From: Verrucomicrobia bacterium Ga0077533 | GTDB lineage: Bacteria; Verrucomicrobiota; Verrucomicrobiia; Opitutales; Opitutaceae | Direction: 5' to 3' | NCBI GenBank assembly: GCA_001464505.1 | Contig: LNEH01000127.1 | Span: 1 to 45,099 of the forward strand | Length of the DNA stretch: 45,099 nt | In this document: in pieces, positions 7,740 to 15,613 of the stretch | Position numbering within the stretch: the stretch's first letter is position 1 | Layout of the letters: each line of letters begins with the position of its first letter | Notes under the pieces: generated by a model | The model's database searches: none | What the model saw: only the letters and a program-made list of their open reading frames with translations | Told to the model about the DNA's origin: nothing | Made by a program: the position numbers and the translations under genes

Positions 7740-8645
7740 TCAGGACGGCGCGTGCCGCGCGTGGGTCGATTCAAATTCAGCGACGAACTCGGCGAACAAC
7801 CGCGCCCGCTCCGGCTCGCCGCCGGCGGTGTAGTGATTGACGAGATTGCGGCAGCACCGGCAGAGCACCTCGCGGACGGGGGTCGGGGCGAGGTCGGAGA
7901 CGGAGGCGTTGACGCTGCCCGCGCGGAGCAGGGCGAAGACTTCGCGGGCATCCAGAAAGACCCCGGCGTTGAAGGGATCAACAAAGAAGGGCACATGCTC
8001 CTCGTAGCAGCCGACCAGGAAGTGGCCGGGCAGTCCGACCGCGGAGAGGCTCAATCCGGCGCGCTCCGCGACGAGCAGATAGACGATCGACAGGGAAATC
8101 GGGATGCCTTTGCGCCGGAGCAGCACCTGGTCGAGGTAGCTGTTGAGCGGGTCCGTGTAATGGTCGGTGTTGCCGCGCAGGCCGTATTCGTGGAACAGCA
8201 CGCGGTTCAGCACGCGGCATTTCTCCCGGGCCGTGGCGGGCTCGGTGATGAGCTGGCGGCAGCGGGCGGCCATCGCGTCCAACTGCAGGCAGCTGGCGCC
8301 GACATCGAGATCGGGATTGACCGTGCGGCTGAGCAACAGCGCGCCGGTCTCCAATTCGTAATTGAGCGAGCGGATGAAGCCGCGGAACTCGGTGACCGGA
8401 TCGGAAAAATTCAACTCCTGCAGATACGAGACGGCGTGGAGCGCCAGCACCCGATTGGGCTGGCTGGCAAAATAACGGAGCAACTCCACGCTTTCACGGC
8501 CATGTTGCGCGAACTGGGCGAGGAGGGCGGCCCGCACCGCCGGGGAAGGATCATCCAACAGCCCCTCGAGGGCCTTTCGCTGCGCGACCGTGAATTTTTT
8601 CGCTTCCACGGAAAAGCAGCCAAGTTGCTTCCGGCCGCAGCGCAA
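7740..8645 (-). CDS. SirB1-like transglutaminase-fold protein
   Basis: The protein matches the SirB1 (Transglut_core2) family: a helical N-terminal region (LDDPSPAVRAALLAQFAQHG, HEAT-like), then FHEYGLRGNTDHYTDPLNSY, a GIPISLSIVYLLVAERAGL block and GLPGHFLVGC, where the transglutaminase-fold core lies. The biochemical role of the family is not settled. The first start codons are TTG 8645 and GTG 8609 and no ATG is suitably placed, so the N-terminus is uncertain. It lies 47 nt after the yggS stop on the same strand. Confidence 0.82.
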   Translation of the reverse strand: MRCGRKQLGCFSVEAKKFTVAQRKALEGLLDDPSPAVRAALLAQFAQHGRESVELLRYFASQPNRVLALHAVSYLQELNFSDPVTEFRGFIRSLNYELETGALLLSRTVNPDLDVGASCLQLDAMAARCRQLITEPATAREKCRVLNRVLFHEYGLRGNTDHYTDPLNSYLDQVLLRRKGIPISLSIVYLLVAERAGLSLSAVGLPGHFLVGCYEEHVPFFVDPFNAGVFLDAREVFALLRAGSVNASVSDLAPTPVREVLCRCCRNLVNHYTAGGEPERARLFAEFVAEFESTHARHAPS

Positions 8646-8692
8646 CGAGGAAAGTTTTCGCGCGCGGAACGATTTTGCTGGAGTCTTGGAAA

Positions 8693-9388
8693 CTATTCAC
8701 GCGGCCCGAAGAGCGCGGTGCCGACCCGCAGCAAGGTGCTGCCCTCGGCGATGGCGGCATCAAGGTCGCCGCTCATGCCCATGGACAGCTCGCGCAAGGC
8801 GATGCCGGAGCGCGCGGCCTGCTGGTCGCGGATGGTCCGAAGATGGGCAAAGGTGCGGCGGGCCACCGCGGGGTCGTCGGACAGCGGAGCGATGGTCATC
8901 AGGCCGTCCACCTGCAGGTGGGGCTTGGCGAGGGCGAGTTCCAGCAGGCGCCCGACGGCGGCGGGATCGGCGCCGAACTTTGCCGGATCATGGCCGGCGT
9001 TGACCTGGAGCAGCACCGGCAATTTGCGACCGAGTTCGCCGGCGGCCCGGTCGAGGACGATGAGCAGCTTTTCGCTGTCGACGCTTTGGATGCGGTCGAA
9101 ATGCGTGGCGGCGAGCCTGGCTTTGTTGGATTGCAGATGCCCGATGAGCTCCCAGCGCACGGCGGCGGCGGTCAGGGCGCGCTTTTCCACGGCGTCCTGC
9201 ACGCGGTTTTCGCCGACAGCGGCCAGGCCGTAGCGGGCGGCGTATTCCACGGCCGCCGCCGGGTGCGTCTTGGTCACGGGCAACAGGGTGATCTCGCGTG
9301 GGTTGCGCCCCGCCGCCCGGCACAGGCCTGCTATTCGGCTGAGCAGGGCGTCGGTCCGCATCCGGAAGGTTTCGTAATCGATAAACAT
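8693..9388 (-). CDS. yggS: YggS-type pyridoxal-phosphate homeostasis protein
   Basis: This family is a single-domain TIM-barrel PLP carrier that balances vitamin B6 and amino-acid pools; no catalytic activity is established for it. The PLP-lysine motif appears as LPVTKTHP near residue 40. The other family motifs are present: GENRVQDA, WELIGHLQSNK, QSVDSEKL, GLMTIAP and LSMGMSGDLDAAI. The length of 231 residues and ATG 9388 are standard. It is divergent from the LysR gene at 9460 and upstream of the SirB1-like gene. Confidence 0.95.
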   Translation of the reverse strand: MFIDYETFRMRTDALLSRIAGLCRAAGRNPREITLLPVTKTHPAAAVEYAARYGLAAVGENRVQDAVEKRALTAAAVRWELIGHLQSNKARLAATHFDRIQSVDSEKLLIVLDRAAGELGRKLPVLLQVNAGHDPAKFGADPAAVGRLLELALAKPHLQVDGLMTIAPLSDDPAVARRTFAHLRTIRDQQAARSGIALRELSMGMSGDLDAAIAEGSTLLRVGTALFGPRE

Positions 9389-9459
9389 CTAGAAGAGCAG
9401 CTTTTAGGATGGTGTGCTGATAAGCCGGGTTTATGCTGACCCCAACAGTAAAAGACCGT

Positions 9460-10350
9460 ATGCAAATCGAAAACTTCAAAATCTTCGCCGATTTGGTCGA
9501 AACCAAGAGTTTCTCCAAAGCGGCGAAATTAAACAGCATCACCCAGTCGGCTGTCAGCCAGCAGGCCCGGTCAATGGAGCGCAATTTCAAGGCGCTGATG
9601 ATCGACCGCAGCCAGAAGCAGTTCAACCTGACCCGGGAGGGCCAGCGCATCTACGAGGCGGCGAAGGAGATCCTGCACGTCTACGAAAAACTGGAGAGCG
9701 AGCTGCAGGAGATGAAAAAGGTCATCAGCGGCACCATCCGGATTTCAACCATCTACTCCATCGGTTTGCACGAGCTGCCGCCCTACATCAAAAAGTTTCT
9801 GCACGATTTTCCCTCGGTCAATGTGCGCGTCGAATACCGCCGCTCCAACCTGGTTTACGAGGACATCCTGCACAACTCGGTCGATTTCGGCCTGGTCGCC
9901 TTTCCGCAGCGCATCCGGCAGATCGAGAACATCCCGTTCCGCAACGACACCTTGGTGCTGATCGCCCATCCCCAGCATCCGCTGGCGCAGGTCGGCGACG
10001 TGGACATCAAGGCGCTGGCCGGCCACAAGTTCATCGGCTTCGATCCGGATATCCCGACCCGGAAAGCCGTCGACCAGATCTTCCGCGACTATAAGCTCGA
10101 GATCACACCCGTGATGGAATTCGACAATATCGAAACGGTGAAACGCGCCGTCGAGATCGACCACGGCGTGGCCATCGTGCCGCACGCGACGGTGGTCCAG
10201 GAGGTGAAGCAGGGCACGCTGGTGGCGATTGGTTTCAAGGGCAAGGAGTTCACCCGACCGCTGGCCATCCTGCACCGCAAGGGCCGGGTGCTGACGCCGG
10301 CAATGAAAAAATTCATCGAAGTCCTCAGTGCCGAGCAGAGCAGTTTCTAA
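9460..10350 (+). CDS. LysR-family transcriptional regulator
   Basis: An N-terminal winged helix-turn-helix (residues 1-60: FKIFADLVETKSFSKAAK, then SITQSAVSQQ) is followed by a linker helix and a periplasmic-binding-protein-like effector domain to residue ~296. ATG 9460 gives the usual MQIENFK start. The frame also has an ATG at 9433, which adds nine residues. It is divergent from yggS with a 71-nt gap, and a TlpA-like gene follows on the same strand. LysR proteins often control a divergent neighbour, but the target here is unknown. Confidence 0.92.
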   Translation: MQIENFKIFADLVETKSFSKAAKLNSITQSAVSQQARSMERNFKALMIDRSQKQFNLTREGQRIYEAAKEILHVYEKLESELQEMKKVISGTIRISTIYSIGLHELPPYIKKFLHDFPSVNVRVEYRRSNLVYEDILHNSVDFGLVAFPQRIRQIENIPFRNDTLVLIAHPQHPLAQVGDVDIKALAGHKFIGFDPDIPTRKAVDQIFRDYKLEITPVMEFDNIETVKRAVEIDHGVAIVPHATVVQEVKQGTLVAIGFKGKEFTRPLAILHRKGRVLTPAMKKFIEVLSAEQSSF

Positions 10351-10416
10351 ACCGGGCCGACGCAGCTTGATTTCGGGAACAAGAGCTTTGCTGGCGCCTC
10401 CCATGACTGATTCCAC

Positions 10417-10941
10417 ATGACTCCTCTCCGTCTCCTCTCGATCCTCGCCGTCGTTGCTGTGCTCATCGGCGGAGCGGTGCTATGGCAGAAACGCCGCGGT
10501 CCGGCGCCCGCGCAAATTGCGACGACCGCGCTGCCGGCGCCCGCGTGGAAACTCAAGGATCTGGACGGGCGTGAAATCAGCTCCGACCAATTCAAGGGCA
10601 AGGTCGTCGTGCTGGATTTCTGGGCCACCTGGTGCGGACCCTGCATCGAGGAGATTCCCGGCTACATCGCCATGCAGAAAAAATACGGGCCGGCCGGCTT
10701 GGTCATCGTCGGCGTGTCCCTGGACCGCAAGGGGCCGGCGCACGTGAAGCAATTCGCCCTGGCCAACGGCATGAATTACACGCTGGTCATGGGCGATGAG
10801 GCCGTGGTCGAGGCGTTCGGCAACTTTCAGGCCATCCCCACCACTTTCCTCATCAGCCGGGAGGGCCGCATCCTGAACCAGAAGACCGGTGCGGCGCCGG
10901 CCGAGGAATACGAGAAGCTGGTCAAGTGGGCGTTGGACTGA
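10417..10941 (+). CDS. TlpA-like membrane-anchored thioredoxin
   Basis: A single N-terminal membrane segment (about residues 5-23) is followed by a thioredoxin-fold domain carrying FWATWCGPCIEEIPG, the active-site WCGPC. Later blocks, VIVGVSLDRKG and the cis-proline region AIPTTFLISREG, match the TlpA/ResA group. Such proteins act outside the cytoplasmic membrane as thiol-disulfide reductants, for example in cytochrome c maturation. The substrate here is unknown. It lies 66 nt after the LysR gene. Confidence 0.88.
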   Translation: MTPLRLLSILAVVAVLIGGAVLWQKRRGPAPAQIATTALPAPAWKLKDLDGREISSDQFKGKVVVLDFWATWCGPCIEEIPGYIAMQKKYGPAGLVIVGVSLDRKGPAHVKQFALANGMNYTLVMGDEAVVEAFGNFQAIPTTFLISREGRILNQKTGAAPAEEYEKLVKWALD

Positions 10942-11005
10942 GGCGAAGGCCGCCGATTTGGATTGAAGCCGGGCCGGGCCACCGGGTTTTTGGTGGCCTG
11001 CCGCC

Positions 11006-11890
11006 ATGAAATTCGATGCCAGCCTGCTTCTGCCGCTCGCCTGTGCGCTGATCTATGTGGTCGGGGCCCTGATGGTGAAGCGGGCGACGGCGTTTGGGGT
11101 CGGAATCTGGCGCACCAGCTTCTTGTCCAATGTGGCGGTGGCCGTGTTGTTCGTGCCCGTGTGGTTCCGCTATGGCGGCCAGATCCATCCTTTGGCCGAC
11201 TACTGGCAGCCGGCCGTCGCGGCGCTGCTGTTCTTTGGCGGCCAGGCCTTCACCTTTCTCGCCCTGAAGCAGGGCGATGTGTCGGTCATCACGCCGGTGA
11301 TGGGAACCAAGGTAATCCTTGTCGCCTTGTTTAGCAGCCTCTTGCGGGTCGGCGAAGTGCCGCTCCAGTGGTGGGTCGGGGCGGTGCTCAGCACTGTGGC
11401 CATTGGGCTGCTGCATTTTGGTGGTGAATTGCACCGGCGCCACACAGGCCGCACCGCGCTGCTCGCCTTGTGCAGCGCGACCTCGTTCAGCCTTGGCGAT
11501 GTCTTCCTGCAGAAATGGGTGCCCGTTTGGGGCCTGGGCAATTTCTTCCCGCCGATGTTTCTGATCGCCGGACTGATGTCGTGCGCGTTTGTGCCGTTTT
11601 TCCGCGCACCACTGAGCGCCATGCCGGCTGAGGCTTGGCGGTGGGTGGCTCCCGGTGCGTTGCTGCTCGCACTCAACAACGCCGGTGTGGTCCTGGCGAT
11701 CGTGCTGGTGGGCAGCGCCACCGCCGTGAACATCGTCTACAGCGTCCGCGGACTGTTCAGCGTCCTGCTGGTCTGGCTGGTCGGCCACTGGTTTGCCAAT
11801 GATGAGAAACAGCTTGGCGGCCACGTGCTCCGGTTGCGGTTGGCCGGTGCCGGATTGATGGTGGCGGCCATCGTGTTGGTCCTGATTTAG
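11006..11890 (+). CDS. EamA/DMT-superfamily transporter
   Basis: The 294-residue protein has about ten predicted membrane helices in two EamA halves. Typical features are FFGGQAFTFLALKQGDVSVITPVMG, written here as QGDVSVITPVMGTKVI at the end of the first half, and a matching NIVYSVRGLFSVLL block in the second. DMT proteins export metabolites or drugs; the substrate cannot be read from sequence. It lies 64 nt downstream of the TlpA-like gene. Confidence 0.85.
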   Translation: MKFDASLLLPLACALIYVVGALMVKRATAFGVGIWRTSFLSNVAVAVLFVPVWFRYGGQIHPLADYWQPAVAALLFFGGQAFTFLALKQGDVSVITPVMGTKVILVALFSSLLRVGEVPLQWWVGAVLSTVAIGLLHFGGELHRRHTGRTALLALCSATSFSLGDVFLQKWVPVWGLGNFFPPMFLIAGLMSCAFVPFFRAPLSAMPAEAWRWVAPGALLLALNNAGVVLAIVLVGSATAVNIVYSVRGLFSVLLVWLVGHWFANDEKQLGGHVLRLRLAGAGLMVAAIVLVLI

Positions 11891-11900
11891 CCGCGGACGA

Positions 11901-12062
11901 TCATGCCGCCAACCGGTCTGACTTGGCCGGCCCCTCCGGTAGCTTTTTCTCCCCGGGGCGCAAGGGCGGCACCGGGGCCGGAGGCGTGGTTGTGCCGGCC
12001 GGTTCGGGGTCAGTAGCCACGAGCAGCGAGAGCAGTGCGAGGATGATGATGGCGGAGATCAT
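11901..12062 (-). CDS. small single-helix protein with Pro-rich tail
   Basis: This is a 53-residue ORF from ATG 12062. An N-terminal hydrophobic helix (ISAIIILALLSLLVA) is followed by a Pro/Thr-rich segment and a basic C-terminus. It could be a small membrane anchor or a secreted peptide. No family is recognised. The open frame extends to 12293, but the upstream part lacks coding character. It is convergent with the EamA gene, 10 nt away. Confidence 0.4.
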   Translation of the reverse strand: MISAIIILALLSLLVATDPEPAGTTTPPAPVPPLRPGEKKLPEGPAKSDRLAA

Positions 12063-12323
12063 TGCTTGGTGTATTACCAGTGCCGGGTCAGAGCACAGGC
12101 GGATGAAATTGTTCCCGATGCTTCCTATAACGCCACGAAGCCGGGCTTTGTTGCAGGAACCTGCGGTTTTCGCGGCCTGGTCAGCGCCACGAATGGTCGG
12201 AATAGGATTCAGATATTTGTCCAATGCAAGTCGCGCCTGCAATAATGACGCGACAGCACCGCGGCACCGTCGCGGGATTGGCAATATTATCAACAGTTGG
12301 CCAGGTGACGCGAGAGGAGCTCC
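12063..12323. other. intergenic region without recognised gene
   Basis: This 261-nt region lies between the small Pro-rich ORF and the TetR gene. It is lower in GC than its flanks. ORFs crossing it on either strand have no family features. It probably carries the promoter of the small ORF, but I see no convincing -35/-10 pair. Confidence 0.4.
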
Positions 12324-12983
12324 TCAACGCGGCTGACCAGAAGGCAAACCCGGGCGGAATACCTCAGTGGCAAATTGCACAAAGCGCGACAAAGCCCCGG
12401 CATGGTCATGGTCCGAGCATATGCCGCGCGTCAGAAATTTCATGCGATGAAGCGACGCGAGCGTGTGCAACATGGCACCGACGACGAAGCTGAGCCGCCA
12501 AAGAAAATCTTCGGGAGGGAGCGCCGGGGCATGTCGTCGGAGGGCCTGGCCGTAGCGAGCCATCACGGGCTGGAATTCTTCCGTTAGGAATTTGTCCATG
12601 AAGGGCAGGGGCTCAATCAGGCTGCGGCCAATCAACCGGGCCGCATGCCGGCCTCGGTCCTCTGCGTCGGCAAACAACCCGAAAAATGGCTCGGCCATGA
12701 GACGGAAGATCACGGCGAGCGGGACCGGCCGATCCCCGGCTTCGGTCTCCGCTTCCGCCAGCCTGGCCAGGCGGGCTTGATTGATGGGGTGGATTCGTCG
12801 CCGAAGTATCTCCAGGTAAAGACTCTCTTTGTCCCCATGATGGTAGTTGACGGCGGCCAAATTGACTTTGGCTGTCCGGGTTATTTGACGCAGAGTTGTG
12901 CCATCGTAGCCATTCTGTGCAAATAGCTGTTCAGCAACTATTACTATCCGATTGAGGGTTTCTGTTGGCAACTCTGTGCTCAT
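12324..12983 (-). CDS. TetR-family transcriptional regulator
   Basis: The N-terminal helix-turn-helix (RIVIVAEQLFAQNGYDGTTL, then RQITRTAKVNLAAVNYHHG with the conserved NYHHG/K recognition-helix end) is typical of TetR repressors. The C-terminal ligand domain contains the AEPFFGLFAD and RSLIEPLPF segments seen in the CerR-like subgroup. The length of 219 residues is normal. ATG 12983. A small palindrome just upstream (13000-13011) is a candidate autoregulatory operator. Confidence 0.9.
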   Translation of the reverse strand: MSTELPTETLNRIVIVAEQLFAQNGYDGTTLRQITRTAKVNLAAVNYHHGDKESLYLEILRRRIHPINQARLARLAEAETEAGDRPVPLAVIFRLMAEPFFGLFADAEDRGRHAARLIGRSLIEPLPFMDKFLTEEFQPVMARYGQALRRHAPALPPEDFLWRLSFVVGAMLHTLASLHRMKFLTRGICSDHDHAGALSRFVQFATEVFRPGLPSGQPR

Positions 12984-12999
12984 GCAATACGTAAGTATG

Positions 13000-13011
13000 A
13001 AACGACCGTTT
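13000..13011. promoter_or_regulatory. candidate TetR operator
   Basis: AAACG-AC-CGTTT is a perfect palindrome with a 2-nt centre, 17 nt before the TetR start and in the divergent gap to the DUF3016 gene. Its position suits repressor binding; the assignment is inference only. Confidence 0.35.
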
Positions 13012-13133
13012 TAATTTGTGGTCAAGCTTATTTTCCCGCCCCAGCACTTCACACCGCCAACACACCATAACTGCACATTGTTGCGCTTGGGGATAATCTG
13101 CTTACTTCTCGGTTAGTCGAAACCCCGTTTTTT

Positions 13134-13652
13134 ATGAAAATCAAATCACCTCTGATTATTTTGCTTGGTTTGGCTGTGGGCAGCGCGGCACTGGCTGCGA
13201 GTGCAGACAAGGCCGCTTCAGCGGTTCAGGTGACCTTCGTGGCACCGGAAAAATTCACCGATGCGAAAGAGGGTTACATGGACACCGAGCGTGGCCGCGA
13301 TGCGCTGCTCGGCCAGTTGAAAGAACATATCATGACGCGCGCCGCCAAGTATCTGCGTGCGGGTCAGCGGCTGGAAATCACGGTGACCGACGTGGATCTG
13401 GCGGGCGATTTCGAACCATGGCGCGGCCTGCAATTCCACGATGTTCGCATCGTGAAGGATCTCTATCCGCCGCGGGCCAGCCTGCAGTTCCGGTTGCTGA
13501 ATGCCGACGGCACGGTGGTCAGCGAAGGGAAACGCCAGCTGCAGGAATTGGGCTATCTGATGACCCTTGCGCTGCCCACCTGGGATCCGCTGCGCTACGA
13601 CAAGGAAATGCTCAGCGACTGGCTGCGCCAGGAATTCAAGCACTCCACCTGA
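13134..13652 (+). CDS. secreted DUF3016 protein
   Basis: A signal peptide (residues 1-21: KIKSPLIILLGLAVGSAALA) is followed by a domain matching DUF3016: VQVTFVAPEKFTDAKE, a HIMTRAAKYLRAGQRL helix and the ITVTDVDLAGDFEPWRG strand motif. The C-terminal part includes PTWDPLRYDKEMLSDW. The family is periplasmic and of unknown function. It is followed by a strong intrinsic terminator, so it forms a single-gene unit. Confidence 0.85.
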   Translation: MKIKSPLIILLGLAVGSAALAASADKAASAVQVTFVAPEKFTDAKEGYMDTERGRDALLGQLKEHIMTRAAKYLRAGQRLEITVTDVDLAGDFEPWRGLQFHDVRIVKDLYPPRASLQFRLLNADGTVVSEGKRQLQELGYLMTLALPTWDPLRYDKEMLSDWLRQEFKHST

Positions 13653-13676
13653 AAGACAGCATTAAAGCAATTGCCC

Positions 13677-13709
13677 GGGCGCCGGCCATGGCCGGCGCCT
13701 TTTCTTTTG
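13677..13709 (+). terminator. intrinsic terminator after the DUF3016 gene
   Basis: A perfect 22-bp palindrome, GGCGCCGGCCA/TGGCCGGCGCC at 13678-13699, is followed by TTTTCTTTT. It lies 25 nt after the DUF3016 stop codon. Confidence 0.85.
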
Positions 13710-13742
13710 ACCCGATTCGCCGGTCGCCGGCACACTGTCCCG

Positions 13743-14204
13743 GTGAAAGAAGCAACGCCGCCTCAGAGTAACGCGCCGCAGCCCGAGGCACCGAATGTTT
13801 ACGCGAAATTCGAGACCGAGCTGCAGGTGCGGCCTGACGACATCGACATGTATCGGCACGTGCATAGCAGCCGCTACATGGATTACGTGCTCGCGGCCCG
13901 TTTCGACCAGATGGAGCGCTGCTACAAGATGCCCATGCGCGAATTTGAAAAACGCGGCTTCGGCTGGTTCATGGCCGCCACCCAGATGAATTTCAAACGG
14001 CCACTGGGACTGGGAGACCGGTTTGTTGTCCGGACCTGGATCGAGAAATTCACGCTGATAGGCGTAAAGGTGCAGTTCCAGATTGAGCGCGCCGCGGATG
14101 GCAGGCTCAGCTGCGACGGCTGGTTCGACTATGTCATGGTGTCCATCGAGACGGCCCGCGCCGTGCGCCTCCCCGAGGACATCCGCGCCAAATACGCAGT
14201 TTAG
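13743..14204 (+). CDS. 4HBT-family acyl-CoA thioesterase
   Basis: The hot-dog-fold motif of the YbgC/FadM type is clear: RPDDIDMYRHVHSSRYMDYV, with the catalytic Asp of the DxD region. It continues with AARFDQMERCY and an ATQMNFKRPLGLGD strand. Such enzymes hydrolyse acyl-CoA thioesters in the cytoplasm. The frame is open from 13671, but that start lies inside the upstream terminator. GTG 13743 is the first sensible start and gives 153 residues. The conserved His/Asn of the HxN pair reads HVHSS here, a mild deviation. Confidence 0.82.
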   Translation: MKEATPPQSNAPQPEAPNVYAKFETELQVRPDDIDMYRHVHSSRYMDYVLAARFDQMERCYKMPMREFEKRGFGWFMAATQMNFKRPLGLGDRFVVRTWIEKFTLIGVKVQFQIERAADGRLSCDGWFDYVMVSIETARAVRLPEDIRAKYAV

Positions 14205-14434
14205 CCCCGGTGCCACGATGCGGCCAAACCACTGCCCGGAGGCAGGTTGCCCTTCGCGAGGGAAGAATACCCTTGCATTGTGGCGGCGGGTGAGCGTCCT
14301 TACGCGTCTCGTTAGAGATAGCGTTTTGATGACAGGATCTGGTGAGTCGTTGGCTGAGCATAAGCTCAAGTGATGATTTCGAAACCCACGGTGGGAACGG
14401 ACTGGCAGATGGCGAAGGATCTACGATTTATCAC
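14205..14434. other. 5' region of the RRM gene
   Basis: This 230-nt gap precedes the RNA-binding protein. Bacterial RRM and cold-shock genes often have long structured leaders, so this may be a regulatory untranslated region. I see no clear promoter hexamers and no single dominant hairpin. Confidence 0.35.
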
Positions 14435-14842
14435 ATGAGTAATTCCAAACTATACGTTGGAAATCTATCGTTCAACACCACCGAAGGCGAACTCCGTTCG
14501 CATTTCGAGCAATTCGGTTCCGTGACCGACACCTATGTCGCCATGGACAAAATGACCGGCCGCCCCCGCGGTTTCGCGTTTGTCACCATGGGCACGGCCG
14601 ATGAGGCCAAGCTGGCCATCGAGAAGACCAATGGCGTCGAGCTCGGCGGTCGCGCCCTGCAAGTCAATGAGGCCCGTCCCAAGGAAGAGCGCCCGGGTGG
14701 CGGCTTCGGCGGCGGCGGTGGTCGCGGCGGCTTCGGCGGTGGCGGCGGCGGCCGTGGCGGTCGCGGCGGCTACGGTGGCGGCGGCGGCGGTCGCCGCGGC
14801 GGCTATGGCGGTGGCGGCGGCGGTGGCGGCGGTCGCTACTGA
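14435..14842 (+). CDS. glycine-rich RNA-binding protein (RRM)
   Basis: One RNA recognition motif spans residues 1-80 with RNP2 LYVGNLSF and RNP1 RGFAFVTM, the aromatic RNA contacts of the fold. The C-terminal ~45 residues are almost only Gly and Arg, with single Tyr and Phe (RGG-like repeats), as in bacterial and cyanobacterial cold-inducible Rbp proteins. A role in RNA chaperoning is likely from the family. ATG 14435 is chosen because RRM proteins of this type start [11 protein letters not shown]; upstream in-frame codons have no domain. A good terminator follows. Confidence 0.93.
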   Translation: MSNSKLYVGNLSFNTTEGELRSHFEQFGSVTDTYVAMDKMTGRPRGFAFVTMGTADEAKLAIEKTNGVELGGRALQVNEARPKEERPGGGFGGGGGRGGFGGGGGGRGGRGGYGGGGGGRRGGYGGGGGGGGGRY

Positions 14843-14874
14843 TCCTCCGTTCGCTTCCGCGAACTGAACTTTCG

Positions 14875-14906
14875 AGGCGGAGCCCTTTGCGGCTCCGCCT
14901 TTTTCC
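14875..14906 (+). terminator. intrinsic terminator after the RRM gene
   Basis: The 10-bp stem AGGCGGAGCC/GGCTCCGCCT (14875-14884 with 14891-14900) has a 6-nt loop and a run of five T. Confidence 0.9.
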
Positions 14907-14910
14907 TTGT

Positions 14911-14966
14911 GGGCGCGAGCTTGCTCGCGACTGGCCGCCGCGCGTTCAATGGGCGCGAGCAAGCTC
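14911..14966. repeat. degenerate extragenic palindrome
   Basis: A perfect CGCGAGC-TT-GCTCGCG hairpin is followed about 30 nt later by an inverted partial copy, GGGCGCGAGCAAGCTC. It resembles the GTGGGAGCG-type element at 43570 but lacks the clean outer stem. It overlaps the upstream extension of the glycosylase frame, which supports the later start chosen for that gene. Confidence 0.55.
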
Positions 14967-14974
14967 TCTCCCCT

Positions 14975-15613
14975 ATGCCAACTGCCAAGTCCCCGAACTC
15001 CGCCCAAGTCCAGCAACACCTCGCCCGTCTCAGTGCCTGCACGCTTTGCCCGCAGATGCAGAAGCCCGTCGTCGTGGGCCGGCCGGTCGCGAGCCGTGTT
15101 TTGCTCGTGGGCCAGGCCCCCGGCGACAAGGAGCCGAAGCTTGGCCGTCCCTTTGCGTGGACTGCCGGCCAGACGCTCTTCAAGTGGTTCAACGAAGCGC
15201 TCGGCTGGACCGAGGAGGAGGCACGCAACCGGATTTATTTCGCCGCCGTCTGCCGCTGCTTCCCGGGCAAGAAGAATACAGGGGGCGACCGCGTGCCGGA
15301 TGATAACGAGATCGCCAACTGCTCCCGTTGGCTCGCGGCCGAGGTCGCGCTGTTGCAACCGCAGCTCGTGCTGCCGGTCGGCAAGCTGGCCATCACGCAG
15401 TTCATCCCGCCGGCGCCGTTGAATGACATCATTGGGAAGAAACTCCGACTCGACTATCGCGGTCACACGATGGATTGCATCCCGTTGCCGCACCCGTCGG
15501 GCGCCTCGCCCTGGCACCGCATGGAGCCGGGCCAGACGCTCCTGCGCCGGGCGCTTGCCCTCGTGGCCGCGCACCCGGCGGTGAAATCCGCTGCGCTCAC
15601 CATTCGCGCTTAA
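14975..15613 (+). CDS. uracil-DNA glycosylase family protein (family 4-like)
   Basis: The protein has the UDG superfamily motifs: LLVGQAPGDKE (motif A region), GRPFAWTAGQ, and LPHPSGASPWH (motif B). Four cysteines suit a 4Fe-4S cluster: CTLC near the N-terminus, plus AVCRCFPG and ANC later. The family removes uracil from DNA to start base-excision repair. Motif A has Gln where family 4 usually has Glu (GEAPG), and motif B is HPSGAS, so the exact subfamily and substrate are open. ATG 14975 gives 212 residues; an upstream in-frame start at 14909 lies in a repeat. Its end overlaps the convergent TonB receptor by 17 nt. Confidence 0.82.
   Translation: MPTAKSPNSAQVQQHLARLSACTLCPQMQKPVVVGRPVASRVLLVGQAPGDKEPKLGRPFAWTAGQTLFKWFNEALGWTEEEARNRIYFAAVCRCFPGKKNTGGDRVPDDNEIANCSRWLAAEVALLQPQLVLPVGKLAITQFIPPAPLNDIIGKKLRLDYRGHTMDCIPLPHPSGASPWHRMEPGQTLLRRALALVAAHPAVKSAALTIRA

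Noticed and set aside
7248-9233. 661-codon plus-strand ORF
   Set aside because: It lies opposite aroE, the SirB1-like gene and yggS, all with clear family motifs. Its Gly/Ala/Arg-rich translation is typical of antisense frames in high-GC DNA.
10978-10997. GCCACC/GGTGGC hairpin as a terminator after the TlpA-like gene
   Set aside because: The T run is in the loop and not after the stem, and the next gene starts a few bases later.
14465-15574. 369-codon minus-strand ORF opposite the RRM and glycosylase genes
   Set aside because: Low-complexity Ala/Thr translation caused by the Gly-rich repeat on the other strand; it crosses a terminator.
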